Shown: piece by piece, positions 34,254 through 43,960 of the stretch
Layout: each line of letters begins with the position of its first letter
How positions within the stretch are numbered: position 1 is the stretch's first letter
Assembly (NCBI GenBank): GCA_029207755.1
Contig: JARCOQ010000002.1
Span: 113,943,745 to 114,007,744 of the forward strand
Source of the DNA: Chamaea fasciata
Taxonomy: Eukaryota; Chordata; Aves; Passeriformes; Sylviidae
DNA length: 64,000 nt
Direction of reading: 5' to 3'
The notes under the pieces: generated by a model
Told to the model about the DNA's origin: nothing
The model's database searches: none
The model's input: only the letters and a program-made list of their open reading frames with translations
Program-made: the position numbers and the translations under genes

Positions 34254-34960
34254 TTGCTTCTGTTGCCAGGATCAACAGACGAGGTGCTGGAACAAACTGA
34301 TAAATTAAATAGCAACAAGTTACCCAGACCTAATGGTATTAATCCAGGAGTTTTGAAAGGCCTGAAGAATGAAGTGCCTGAGCTGCTCACAACACAAATG
34401 TATGGACTCAGGGGAAGTGGAGAACTTAAGAGTGACAGTCTTTGTACTTACTTCTTAAAACAAACACGAGAGCAGAGCTGGGAAGCACCTCCAAGCCTTA
34501 CTGCAGGGCAAAAATAACACCTAACTAGTCGCAATAATAAACAATGGCAAAGTTATAAATACTCCTCCTCCATCAACCATATGAAATGGGACGTATTTTC
34601 CAAAGGAAAATTGGAAGTCTTTGTTGTAGCACATTTTTTAGGCCACACACACCAAAAAAAAAAAAAAAAGCTTGAAAAGCTTTCTTGTCCAAGGAAAAAG
34701 TGACATTGGGTCAGCCATTAAAAATGGATAGGAAAGAAACAGGGAAAAAGAACAAGGAAAAACCATGAAAAAAATAGTCAAAACTGATTTTTCAGGCTGG
34801 CCCTCAAGATCAGTAGCAGGGTGTCTCAAATCGCATCCTAAATCTGGTGTTGTTTAATCAATTTGGTAATGAGCTGGAAAGCAGGAAGCAAGACCCCAAT
34901 CAGACTGGACATTATATCCATGGTCATGTATTTTTTAGGTTATTTGGGACAAACTGAAGG
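34254..34960 (+). mobile_element. Ancient CR1/L3-type LINE reverse-transcriptase remnant
   Basis: Two blocks look like decayed reverse transcriptase of the CR1/L3 clade. The first, at about 34260-34400, translates to DKLNSNKLPRPNGINPGVLK, matching the K-SPGPDGIHPRVL segment before the palm. The second, at about 34775-34900 in another frame, has DNA resembling the TTTTCAGGCTGG, CAGGGTG and GTGTTGTTTAATCAA order that encodes the Q-G-S and L-F-N region. About 370 poorly alignable bases lie between them, including A16 at 34654. It is much older than the other CR1 copies and non-functional. Confidence 0.5.
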
Positions 34961-35391
34961 AAATACAGAACGTTTCACCAAGCCAAGCAGAAAGTGCTGC
35001 ACTCTGACAAATCCATCTGAGGAAGTAATGCAAAAACAATCTGTGCCATTGAGTAACTATCACTGCAATTAAATACACTGAAAAGCACTTTTGAGACACT
35101 ACATTAATCTTCTCCCATGCTGAAAACTGGTCTCTGGCTCTTTGCTTATCAGGTTCTAATTTATAGTGAAATACGAACCTGCGTCCTATGACAAGCATTT
35201 TGCTTTGATAACCTTCTTAAAAGTTTTTCTGCACAAACTCCTAAGCCTGTGCTACACTTGTATTCTGTCTGGGCCAGGCAGTGATCCATGTGGTGCAGTG
35301 GCTGACAAATGGCAGGGATGGTAATTAATACCATAATCAGCTTTTGGAGCTGCTCAGACGGTGTAAAAATGCTTGGGGTTTGATTTTCATT
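34961..35391. other. Unique spacer
   Basis: No gene or repeat is recognised between the old LINE remnant and the next CR1 copy. Confidence 0.5.
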
Positions 35392-35785
35392 GGAATCACA
35401 CAGAATCACAGAATGGGTAAAGGGACCACAGTGGGTCACTGGTGTCACCTCCCTGCTCCAGCAGGGCCAACCCAGGGCACAAGGCACAGAGTTGTGTCCA
35501 GACAATTCTGGAATATCCCCAGGGAGAGACTCCCCAGCCTCTCCGGGCTCTGCTCAGGGCTGGGCACTGCCCAGGGCACAAGTTGTGCCTCCTGTGCAGG
35601 GGAATTGCTGGGCTCAGCCCCTGCCCGTGGCTCTGGGGCCATTGCTGGGCCTGGAGCAGAGCCTGGGGCTGCTCTGCCCTCCCTGCACAGGGGACAGACA
35701 TGGGGACACCCAGGGACAGCCAGGGACACCCAGGGCTGAGGCCCCCTCTCAGCTGGGGCTCCTCTCCCAGCTGAACAGATTCCAG
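35392..35785 (-). mobile_element. CR1 LINE copy, GAGCAGGGAGGTGACACC subgroup, intact tail
   Basis: Reverse orientation. At its left edge it shows two copies of a GAATCACA-type octamer, then GGGACCACAGTGGGTCACTG and CTCCCTGCTCCAGCAGGGCC. It is the closest relative here of the plus-strand copy at 26850-27228, differing by scattered substitutions and small indels. The retained tail makes its 3' end precise. Confidence 0.96.
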
Positions 35786-36708
35786 AAAGAAAGAAATGAA
35801 ATATAAAAATGAAACACAGAAGAGTTGGTGGTCAGTGATGTATTAGAAATCCACTTTAGAAGTCTCTCCTGGCCAAGGAAATGTCATTTGTTCAGTGACT
35901 GTGACAGTAAAGGTCTCTGGCCATACCATCAGGTGGTGTCCTTGGAAAAATGCTTAGAGGGAGCCTCGGGGTTAACTGTGGCCTCTGCAAGTCGTTGTAT
36001 CAGGCAGTGAAATTTCTGCTCAGCTTCCATGCCTGCGTTTTCATATGGACTGGGCATTGGGAAGGGACTGATGATCCCTCTGGCCTGGGAGAACAATGTG
36101 GAGCAGGAGGAATCCTGCTGTGTGCATCCTTCCCATCACATCAGTGCCTTCAGGCATGGCCTCAGGCATTCACATGCAGTATTCATTCACTGCAGGATGA
36201 AAGTATACTTTGGTCTCTGTCCCTTGAGGAATCCTTTTCCTTTCCAGAGGAGACTGCCAAGGCATGGGTGTGACCTGAAGTGTGGACAACGTCTTGTTTT
36301 CAGGGGCCTGGCCTAAACCCACTGCTAAATAAGCACCTGTCTGCTGAGCTGGATTTAAACTGGTGATGAACTGGATGAGCCAGTTCCTATTTAGAGCTTC
36401 CTCAGCTCTCAGATATATATCAGCACGTGGGGAGCTGCATAAAGCAGTGGCCACATGCTTCATTCAGAGTTTCCACCCATGTCAGTTCGAGCAGAGGGAG
36501 CCAAGTTGATTTCTCACCTATGTCAGTGAGATCCCAGTGTGCGCCCTGGGTTCCCTCAGACCAGGAGCTACAGTGGCTGGCACTGCCTGCCCAGGGCCGT
36601 GTGCTTTGGAGGATGTGTCCTCTGCCTTCCCATCTCCCATTATTTCTGCTTCCTGATGTCCTGCAGATGAGGCTTGTGAAACCCTGCTCTGAATTCCACA
36701 CCATGACT
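35786..36708. other. Unique sequence, no gene seen
   Basis: No gene or repeat family is recognised. Several overlapping open frames of about 100 codons lie on both strands and have no recognisable motif. Confidence 0.5.
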
Positions 36709-37035
36709 GTCGCAGAATCCCAAATTACTTGAGGTTGGAAGGGATGTCTGGAGATCACCCACTCGAACCCTCTGCCAAGGCAGGGTCACCTGGACAAGGT
36801 GACACAGGAAAGTGTCCAAGTGGGTTTGGAATATCTCAGGAGGGAAACTCCACACCCTCTCTGAGCAGCTCTGCCCCCTCCATGGAAAGAAATTCTTCCT
36901 CATGCTGAGGGGAGGAACTTCTTGAATTTTAGTTTATGGCCAGTGCTCCTCGTCCTGTCACTGGGTATCACTGAAAAGAGACTTTATGTCTTTGGGATCA
37001 AGATCCATCTCCCCTGACTCTGAGAGCTAAACCTG
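36709..37035 (-). mobile_element. Older CR1 copy of about 325 bp
   Basis: In reverse, GCAGAATCCCAAATTACTTG begins the 3' end, followed by GAGGTTGGAAGGGATGTCTG, GAGATCACCCACTCGAACCC and GAAAGAAATTCTTCCTCATG. The wording differs from the main local subgroups (an older CR1 3' type) and it is more diverged. The 5' edge near 37035 is approximate. Confidence 0.9.
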
Positions 37036-38050
37036 TCTCCAGAGCTCATGGAAATACCAGAGTAATGGAAATATTGGGATATCCTGAGAGTCTTTAATCT
37101 CATTTTAGAATAGATTTCAAAGGAGCCTAGGCAACAGTTTTAATCTAGATGTTGAATTTTTGGACAGCTAAGGTAAGGTGAAGATAATCTCTCTAAGGGA
37201 TTTGCATACATTGCTGCTTCTTGATTCTTTACTGGAAAAGTGCATTCACAGCCTTGAAGAGTTCCCTTAAAATAAAATTCACATGCCAGCTTTATAACCA
37301 TGGATCAGATGGAATAAAAGCTCTACCAAATATGTTTCAAATGGCTGTCTTGGGTAGTTTTAGCACCCAGTTAAAGGTATCAGAGGTACAGGGATTAATA
37401 ATTTGGATTTACAAATTACTACTTCTCTTTTTTTTATGTTTTTGTGTGAGATAGGAGGGCCAAAGTCTCTCATGGGACTGTGATTCTTCAAAGTTTCATA
37501 ATTCCGTTCTGTATGTTAATTTTCATTTCACCAGTACTTGTAGAATTACATACAATTTAAAAAATATATTTAATCCTGTCTCTTTAGGAGCTCGGGTAAA
37601 TGTTTTGCTTTAACACTTTGTGTCTTCTTGATCTCCCTAAAACTTAAATAATTTTATCTTTATTTTTTTCTCTGTGACAGAAAATGTCCTTTAAAACTGG
37701 TCTGAGTGCACAACCCTCCAACCAAGGCTGATGGTATCATTCCTAGCTAGGATCCCTGTGCCTCTGGCAGATTTTAGCTTTTCCTGACAAGGAGGTACTT
37801 TATTCCTGGCCATTTGCATCATATGGTGAGGAACTGCAGCTTTTATCCTGAAGCAATCCCTGAGTGCTTTTCAGACAATTTTTATAGGGGGAAGATGTGG
37901 CAACCACTCAGAGGAAATGGTTGCCATGTCCCTGCAGCCTCTGGAAAAGTCTGCAGCACTTCTGAACAACTGGCACCACTCTTCAGATTGTTGGTAATTG
38001 TGATGACATTGGTCATGGGAGGCTGTGAGGTTTTTATCTCTTTTTCTTCG
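37036..38050. other. Unique AT-rich sequence
   Basis: No gene or interspersed repeat is recognised. Confidence 0.5.
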
Positions 38051-38480
38051 TGTTAGAGCTGGGATTAATACACAGGAGTCGCGGTTTCGTGTTTGGACTC
38101 AGTGTTTATTAATTCTATAGTACAGTCTCAAGAGTTGTGAGCTCTAATTGGATTGGCAAGGTAGAAAATGGAGGTAAAATGGATGCCTCTAACTCTTTCC
38201 AAGGTTATTTAAGCACTATGTACCCAATAACAAGATGACACCTAGATTATTTGTACTTTTGACACAATAATTGACCACACAAGGTCCGCAATGCGGACCT
38301 TTTTCACCCAGTTAGAAAAAACCACCCGAAACCACCAAGAAGAAGGTGAAGAAGAAGGACTTAGACAATGCCTTAAATCCTCCATGTTGCCCCATATATA
38401 TTACTATATACTAAAACCTAAATTTTCAGCTTCCAAAATTCCAACGTTCAGGCCAGGCCCTCAGTGTGAATAAACAAGGT
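38051..38480 (-). mobile_element. Solo retroviral LTR, family 2, better-preserved copy
   Basis: Aligns with 9945-10330. The minus strand has AATAAA at 38105-38110, a TTAAATA-type TATA at 38206-38212 and shared CACCCAGTTA plus ACCACCC blocks near 38310. A perfect hairpin (arms 38281-38290 and 38292-38301) lies inside it. No internal retroviral sequence adjoins. The ends are approximate, and the left edge TGTTAGAGCTGGG is only a suggestion. Confidence 0.7.
38281..38301. repeat. Perfect 10-bp-arm hairpin inside the LTR
   Basis: AAGGTCCGCA and TGCGGACCTT are exact reverse complements separated by one A. The stem is GC-rich with two CpGs per strand, inside an AT-rich LTR. The older LTR copy at 9945 has only a decayed version (CCGCAGTGCG). 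Confidence 0.95.
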
Positions 38481-38617
38481 GTGAATAAACTGCATCCTGG
38501 GCAGGCTCCTCTCCCTTCCCACTTCAGGATGAGGGCGAAACAGAACAGGTTTGCTTTTGGCTTATCCTTATAGTCAACATCAGGTGGAGGTTACAACCCA
38601 GGTGGTCTCTGTTCCAT

Positions 38618-38980
38618 AGAAATGCAGAATATCCTGAGCTGGAAGGGACACCCAGGGATCACCCAGTCCCACCCTGTCCCTGCCCAGACCCCCCAACAAT
38701 CCCAGCCTGGGCATCCCTGGCAGCGCTGTCCAAAGGCTCCTGGAGCTCTGGCAGCCTCGGGGCCGTGCCCATTCCCTGGGGAGCCTGGGCAGTGCCCAGC
38801 ACCCTCTGGGGAAAGAACCTTTCCCTAAAATCCAACCTAAATCCCTCCTGACCCAGCTCCAGCTGCTCCCTGGGTGCTGTCAGGTCCCAGGGAGCAGAGA
38901 TGGGAGCTGCCCCTCAGGAGGAACTGCAGCCCGGGGCAGACCAAGTGCCCTCAGCCTCTCTCCTCTCCTCTCCTCTCCTG
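38618..38980 (-). mobile_element. CR1 copy of about 360 bp, distinct 3' type
   Basis: In reverse, AATGCAGAATATCCTGAGCT then GGAAGGGACACCCAGGGATC marks another CR1 subfamily ('ctgagctggaagggaccc' 3' end). It continues through CCAGCTCCAGCTGCTCCCTG and GAACTGCAGCCCGGGGCAGA. Its 5' edge runs into a CTCTC microsatellite at 38956-38979. Confidence 0.9.
38956..38979. repeat. (CTCTC)n microsatellite
   Basis: Four to five units of CTCTC/TCTCC at the 5' boundary of the CR1 copy. It probably expanded from CR1's own 'cctcagcctctcctc' sequence. Confidence 0.85.
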
Positions 38981-39219
38981 AGCTCTTGATCTTCAGACAG
39001 ATACACATCTCTGCCAGTTGCCGCTTCCATCCTGAGGTCTCCCTTTGCTTCAGTCACCTGCTGTGAAGAGATGGCACCTGGCCAGCAAAGGAGGAAGAAG
39101 TATTTTCCCACTCGATGCATCTTTTAGGAGGATGAATTTATCAGGGAAAGAGCTGCCATGTAGATACAGAAGTTAAACACGAAGAAACATGAGAAAAATT
39201 TCTGAGGTGAACAATACCA
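38981..39219. other. Unique spacer
   Basis: No gene or repeat is recognised. Confidence 0.45.
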
Positions 39220-39395
39220 TCCCAGGGCACAGAGTTGTGTCCAGAGGGCTCTGGAATATCCCCAGGGAGACACTCCCCAGCCTCTCTGGGCTCTGCTCAG
39301 GGCTGGGCACTGCCCAGGGCACAAGTTGTGCCTCTTGTGCAGCGGAATTGCTGGGCTCAGTCCCTGCCCGTGGCTCTGGCACCATTGCTTGGCAC
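39220..39395 (-). mobile_element. Internal CR1 fragment lacking its 3' end
   Basis: It matches the interior of the 35392-35785 copy (CCCAGGGCACAGAGTTGTGT, GAATATCCCCAGGGAGACAC and CACAAGTTGTGCCTC). It begins abruptly after the position where the 3' end should be. CR1 insertion normally keeps the 3' end, so this copy was deleted or rearranged after insertion. Confidence 0.93.
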
Positions 39396-42300
39396 CACTA
39401 AGAAGAGCGTGGTGCATCCTCTTGACACCCTGTTGGATGCCCAGTGCTAGAGATCCAAACTTCCTGACATCATTTATGATAAATCAAGTTAATAATTTTC
39501 CTTTGTGAAATTTTTTGAAAGGAATTGCTCTTCTCATGCCCCTCTTAAAATCTGTGGGATGTCTGAGTCAGAGCTGTAGGGTGGCATCCATTGCCCTTCA
39601 CAGCAGAGGGAAGTCTCAAACTGAAGAAATGAACCAGCAGCTTCAAAATGGTTTTTTTCTTTAAAGGGTGCAAATTCTCCTGATCTTATAAGTTCATCCC
39701 TTAAGTAGAGGTTCTCCGAGACAGGTTTAATGGGAACACTGGGATCTGGTACTGCAGGACTTCCCACAGCGTTGGCTGGCCTTTTCTGAAAAAATATGAT
39801 AAAAATGAGGGCTGTGAGAGCCTGGGTGGAGCTGTGTAAGACAGAGTGTGTGGCTGACAGCATTTTTCCAGGAAACTGGACAGCGGGCCCGTGATTTCAG
39901 ATGCTTTACTAGCTCCTGATGAGCAAACCAGGCTGGGTGAGGCTCAGATAACGCCTGTCCCAAGTGTTACAGACTTTCATGTGGTTTAGATATAGAGCAT
40001 TTAAATTGTTTTGGATGAGAGACTTTAATGAGGAGGCAGTTTTGGAAGTGCTGGCTGTAATAGCAGCACTGTTAATATTACTGGTTTTGGCATGGCAGAC
40101 ACGAGAAAAGTATTTTTAGAGCCAGACATCTGAGAGGCTTGACAGGGGGTAGCATCTCTTCTCTCTGACTTGCTCTGCACGTGGCTTTAACTTGAAACCA
40201 TTATTCCCTCTGGGCCAGCAAACAATTTTGGCTAAAAATTGCCTTGGATGTGGGAGACAAGGATCGGCTTCACACATGTGGGCAGAACCCACACATCATA
40301 TTCCTCCCTTTTCCAGAGATAAGCTGTGAGGGAGTTTCCTGAAATATTTCACTTGACAGAGAAGAGGAAACATTTTTTTGAAGGGAGAGGTGCTTTAAAG
40401 AAAGGAAGGAATCTGTAATTATGTAACTTGCATTGCTGTCAGCCTGCATTTTAATGACTTTAATTTTCAGGTAGCAAGTCAGTAGAAATTCATCCTCAAA
40501 GTCTGTTGGCTTCTTTACTCCAAAGCATAAACATGTTTTCTTATCCAATCTGTATATTTACATTTGAGAGCAAAACTCTCTAAGAAATATCTTTAAAGTT
40601 TTGGTTTTGTTTCTGTTTTTCTAAGAAGCAAAAAATTATAAATCCTTTAAAGAGGCAGATGATATGAAATTGCTGTTTCAAAGGTATTAATGAACCCACT
40701 GTCAGAAAAGCAATGCAAGATATTAAACTTCCCTGATTTGAAGAGTTCCACTCTCTGAATGGAATAAAATTGAAGTAATGTAGGAGAATGACCTTGAAAG
40801 CTGGAAGTGGATGCTGAAAGCCTCTGCCCACCTTGATGATGATGATTGGTTCAGCATCAGTGGGTTCCAGGTCCCAAAGGTGAAATTTTGCAGCACATTC
40901 CAGATGGACAGAGCTACAGACATTGTGAATGTGGCTTCTGCTTCAGGACTTTGCAATAAAGGTTTACCAACAGGAAATGAGGAAAAAGCATACTTTTTTT
41001 TAGAGCTGTTTCTGCCTGAAACTAGATCTCAAACCGATATATAGACACATTAATAGAAATAGCTTCATTTTCTGAGTGAAGGTTGGTGGCCCCTTCTAAA
41101 GTCTGGGCAAGCCTGAACTTCACATCTGAGTAGGTGACTCCAGAAAGAGCCAATCTGACCAGTCTGAAGCTTTCAGATAACCAACATAAGCAGAAATATT
41201 TCGCCTGCTTAAACTCAGATTAAGCCTGGTAGGCCAAAAAAATCTCCAAACTGACAGAAGTAGTTTAGTTTCGACACTGAGGCTGTTTTGAAATCTTCCC
41301 CTCATACACACGTGCAATTTGGCTGCTATTTATCACTTTAAATTGTCCCCTATCAAATATGAAAAGTGTTATGAGTAGCTGGGATGAAGTGCAGGCTCTG
41401 AGGAAGACAGTGATAAAACTCTCCTGGCTTTAACAGAGACAGGATTTAACCCTCACCCTCTTTTTTTCAGCTCTCTGTATATACTGCTGTTGGTGATGAA
41501 CTGTATCACTCCTTGCTATTTTATTCTGGCACGCTTCAGTGCAAGATAATAGCATGTATTTTTAAAAGTTAAGTTGCCAGCTTTGTAAAAGGAAATTAAA
41601 TACTCACTTCTAAGCATAATTAGTCTATTAAAAAAGAGATAGTGGAGTCATCCAGAGGGAGATGACAAGATAAACTCATGAGTAGAGCTCTTAAGGCCAA
41701 GTGTTTGAGTATATTTTAACAAACTGTTTAAGTTCTAAATACTCTTTTTCTTCCATAGTTCTCCATGAACATGGAGTTATTTCCTGCGTATTTGTAAAGA
41801 TATGTACAGATATTTGTACAGATATTACTTTGGAGTAATTCACACATTGCATCAATCCATTCATAGCTTGAGCAAGCCCTGGCCTGAATTCACTAAGTTG
41901 ATTTAAAAACTTGTACTCAAACTGTAGGACTGGTGAGCTCCCTGTATTTCCTGTAGTAGGTTTTGTTAACGGATGATTGAAATTGTCCAAGCTACGGGCC
42001 AGAAACCAATCCAGCAGGGCTCATTTTTCCACTGGAATCATTCTGTGCAGAACTCCCACAAATAAATACTCAGTGAAAAGTCACTTGTATCCTCAGCCTC
42101 CGAAGCATCACAGCCTTGCCATAATTTCATGTCAGTCACTTCAAAATGTGCCACATCAAAACCGAAAAATATTTACTTTTTTTACAGCTGTAGAATATAT
42201 GGATCGGCCATACTTACTTTGGAAGGCTGAGGTGTAGCACACAGGCTGGTAATTCCTTTTCTGTATGGAGTCATAAATACAGTCACTAATTGTGCTACAT

Positions 42301-42805
42301 TTTAAGGGAGTTTGTAGAAAATTCTCCCTGTTTTTACTAGCTGGGTTTATTGACTCTTGAAGACAGTGATTAAAACGAGCTTGTGAAGTGTCAGAAATGC
42401 CAAACAGCAAATATTTTTAAGTATGCAGATATTTGCCTGCATTGATTACTATATTTTGATACATGATGATAAAGCATTAATGTGAGGAATACATTATGCA
42501 AAACCACAATAATCACCAAGGTTCTGTAACATCTTCATGACCTTCCAAAATCCACAATGTGTAAACTTTGTTAGATTAGCAGTGGTGTAGTTTGACATAT
42601 AAACCGATTGGAAGATTTGGATGAAAAGCGTTAAACTTGGCACTTAAGGGTTTTTGAGGGGTTTTTTTTTTGTTGTTTGCTTTTTTTAAGAAAATATATA
42701 CACAGATTTATATATTATAGGGGTTTTTTGTTAGGTTTCATTTCACCTGCCTTCTGACATCTCTACTGTCCGCATTTAAACTGTTTAGCTGAAGCTCTTT
42801 TGGGA
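39396..42805. other. 3.4 kb without recognised repeats
   Basis: No gene is recognised. The sequence is AT-rich and non-repetitive, and the open frames are all under 110 codons with no familiar motif. Confidence 0.5.
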
Positions 42806-43230
42806 GAATCACAGAATCTCTGAGGTGGGAAGAGCCCCTGAGGATCACCCAGTGCCACCCCAGTGCCACCAGCATCAGCCAACCCCTGTCCCCAAGGGCC
42901 ACCTCCAGACTCCTCCTGAACACTCCCACACACAGTGACTCCAAACCTCCCTGGGCAGCTCATCCCAAGGCCTGACCACTCTGCCAGGGAAATTTCCTTG
43001 CCCAATCTCCACCCTGAGCCTCCCCTGGGCCAGCCTGAGGCCGTTCCCTCTCCTCCTGTCCCTGTTCCCTGGGAGCAGAGCCCGACCCCCCCGGCTGTCC
43101 CCTCCTGGCAGGGACTTGTGCAGAGCCACCAGGTCCCCCCTGAGCCTCCTTTTCTCCAGGCTCAGCCCCTTGCCCAGCTCCCTCAGCCTCTCCTCATCAG
43201 ATTCCTTTTCCAGCCCCTTCCTCAGATACA
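42806..43230 (-). mobile_element. CR1 LINE copy of about 425 bp
   Basis: Reverse orientation. It starts with GAATCACAGAATCTCTGAGG, then GATCACCCAGTGCCACCCCA, and continues into ORF2 C-terminal sequence. Positions 43014-43184 match 33521-33691 in reverse complement at 170 of 171 bases. The 3' UTR differs from that copy. Confidence 0.96.
42940..43200 (-). pseudogene. CR1 ORF2 C-terminal remnant, still open
   Basis: An open minus-strand frame covers the CR1 ORF2 C-terminus with EERLRELGKGLSLEKRRL, RRRGNGLRLAQGRL and VVRPWDELPREV. It is a 5'-truncated retroposon fragment with no reverse-transcriptase core and no start of its own. The frame is conserved with the remnant at 33513-33770. Confidence 0.82.
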
Positions 43231-43242
43231 TTCCTTTCTCAG

Positions 43243-43306
43243 TGTCCTATTTTTTGAAGTGAGGGAGTCAATGTCCTTTTTTTTTTTTTTTTGAAGTGAG
43301 GGAGTT
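43243..43306. repeat. Tandem duplication with T-run expansion
   Basis: GTCCTATTTTTTGAAGTGAG continuing into GGAGTCA, and GTCC followed by 18 T and GAAGTGAGGGAGT, are two tandem copies of about 30 bases. They differ mostly in T-run length. The duplication abuts the 5' end of the CR1 copy. Confidence 0.85.
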
Positions 43307-43771
43307 TCCTCCTCCAGTGTGAGGGAACCCGACATTATGAAGGGCAAAAACGACCTCAGCTGAAAGCAGTTGCTGCCAACGACCCAGGAAACACAATTCC
43401 TACGGAACACATCCTCCTGATTCCCTGCACAGATGCTCTGGGTGTGGGGTGGTTTTTTTTGGTTTTGTTGCTGTTGTTGTTGTTGTTTTCCCCTGGGTTT
43501 TTTTCCCACCCGCAGGGGTTGGGAGGCCTTTGTGAGGAGGGCCGGGTTGTCCCGGGGCGGTGTCCCCTGGAGAAGCGGAGCTGTCCAGCACCTCCAGCTC
43601 CTCAGGGCAGAGCTGCTGCTCCGAGAGGGGAACACGAGGAAAAACCTTCCCCATTCCCCCAGCAAACACTTCCCTGCTCCACAGCTGCTCCCAGTGTCAC
43701 TTTTGAAGCCTCCCTTGTTGGTGGGGGCACCATTGCCCACAAATGTTTGGCACAAGCAGAGCTGGGCCGGA

Positions 43772-43813
43772 GGAAGCTCTGCTTTGAAGGATGGAAGCTC
43801 TGCTTTGAAGGAT
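43772..43813. repeat. Exact 21-bp tandem duplication
   Basis: Two identical adjacent 21-base units (start GGAAGCTCTG, end TTTGAAGGAT), followed by a third partial unit GGATGCTCTTGG. As 21 is a multiple of three, any frame through it gains an in-frame repeat. I see no gene here. Confidence 0.93.
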
Positions 43814-43864
43814 GGATGCTCTTGGAAGTCTGCAGCCCTCAAAGCTGCCTCCCCGAGCCCTGCC

Positions 43865-43960
43865 CTGTGATACACGGCCTTTGTTTTTGCATAAATGTTT
43901 GTTTTAATGAGGTAGCGCGATGCGGGATCGTCCAAATCGAAAACATGTGATGCACCCTAG
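43865..43960. promoter_or_regulatory. Candidate conserved tract with CpGs
   Basis: TTTGCATAAATGTTTG, GAGGTAGCGCGATGCGGGAT and CGTCCAAATCGAAAACATG combine octamer-like and CpG-bearing sequence. The CpGs (AGCGCGATGCGGG) stand out from the AT-rich sequence that follows. Candidate regulatory DNA on composition only. Confidence 0.3.

Noticed and set aside
43222..43935. 237-codon minus-strand frame with a glutamine run
   Set aside because: It lies in GC-rich sequence with equally long frames on the other strand. It includes a tandem duplication and a T-run read as lysines, and matches no family.
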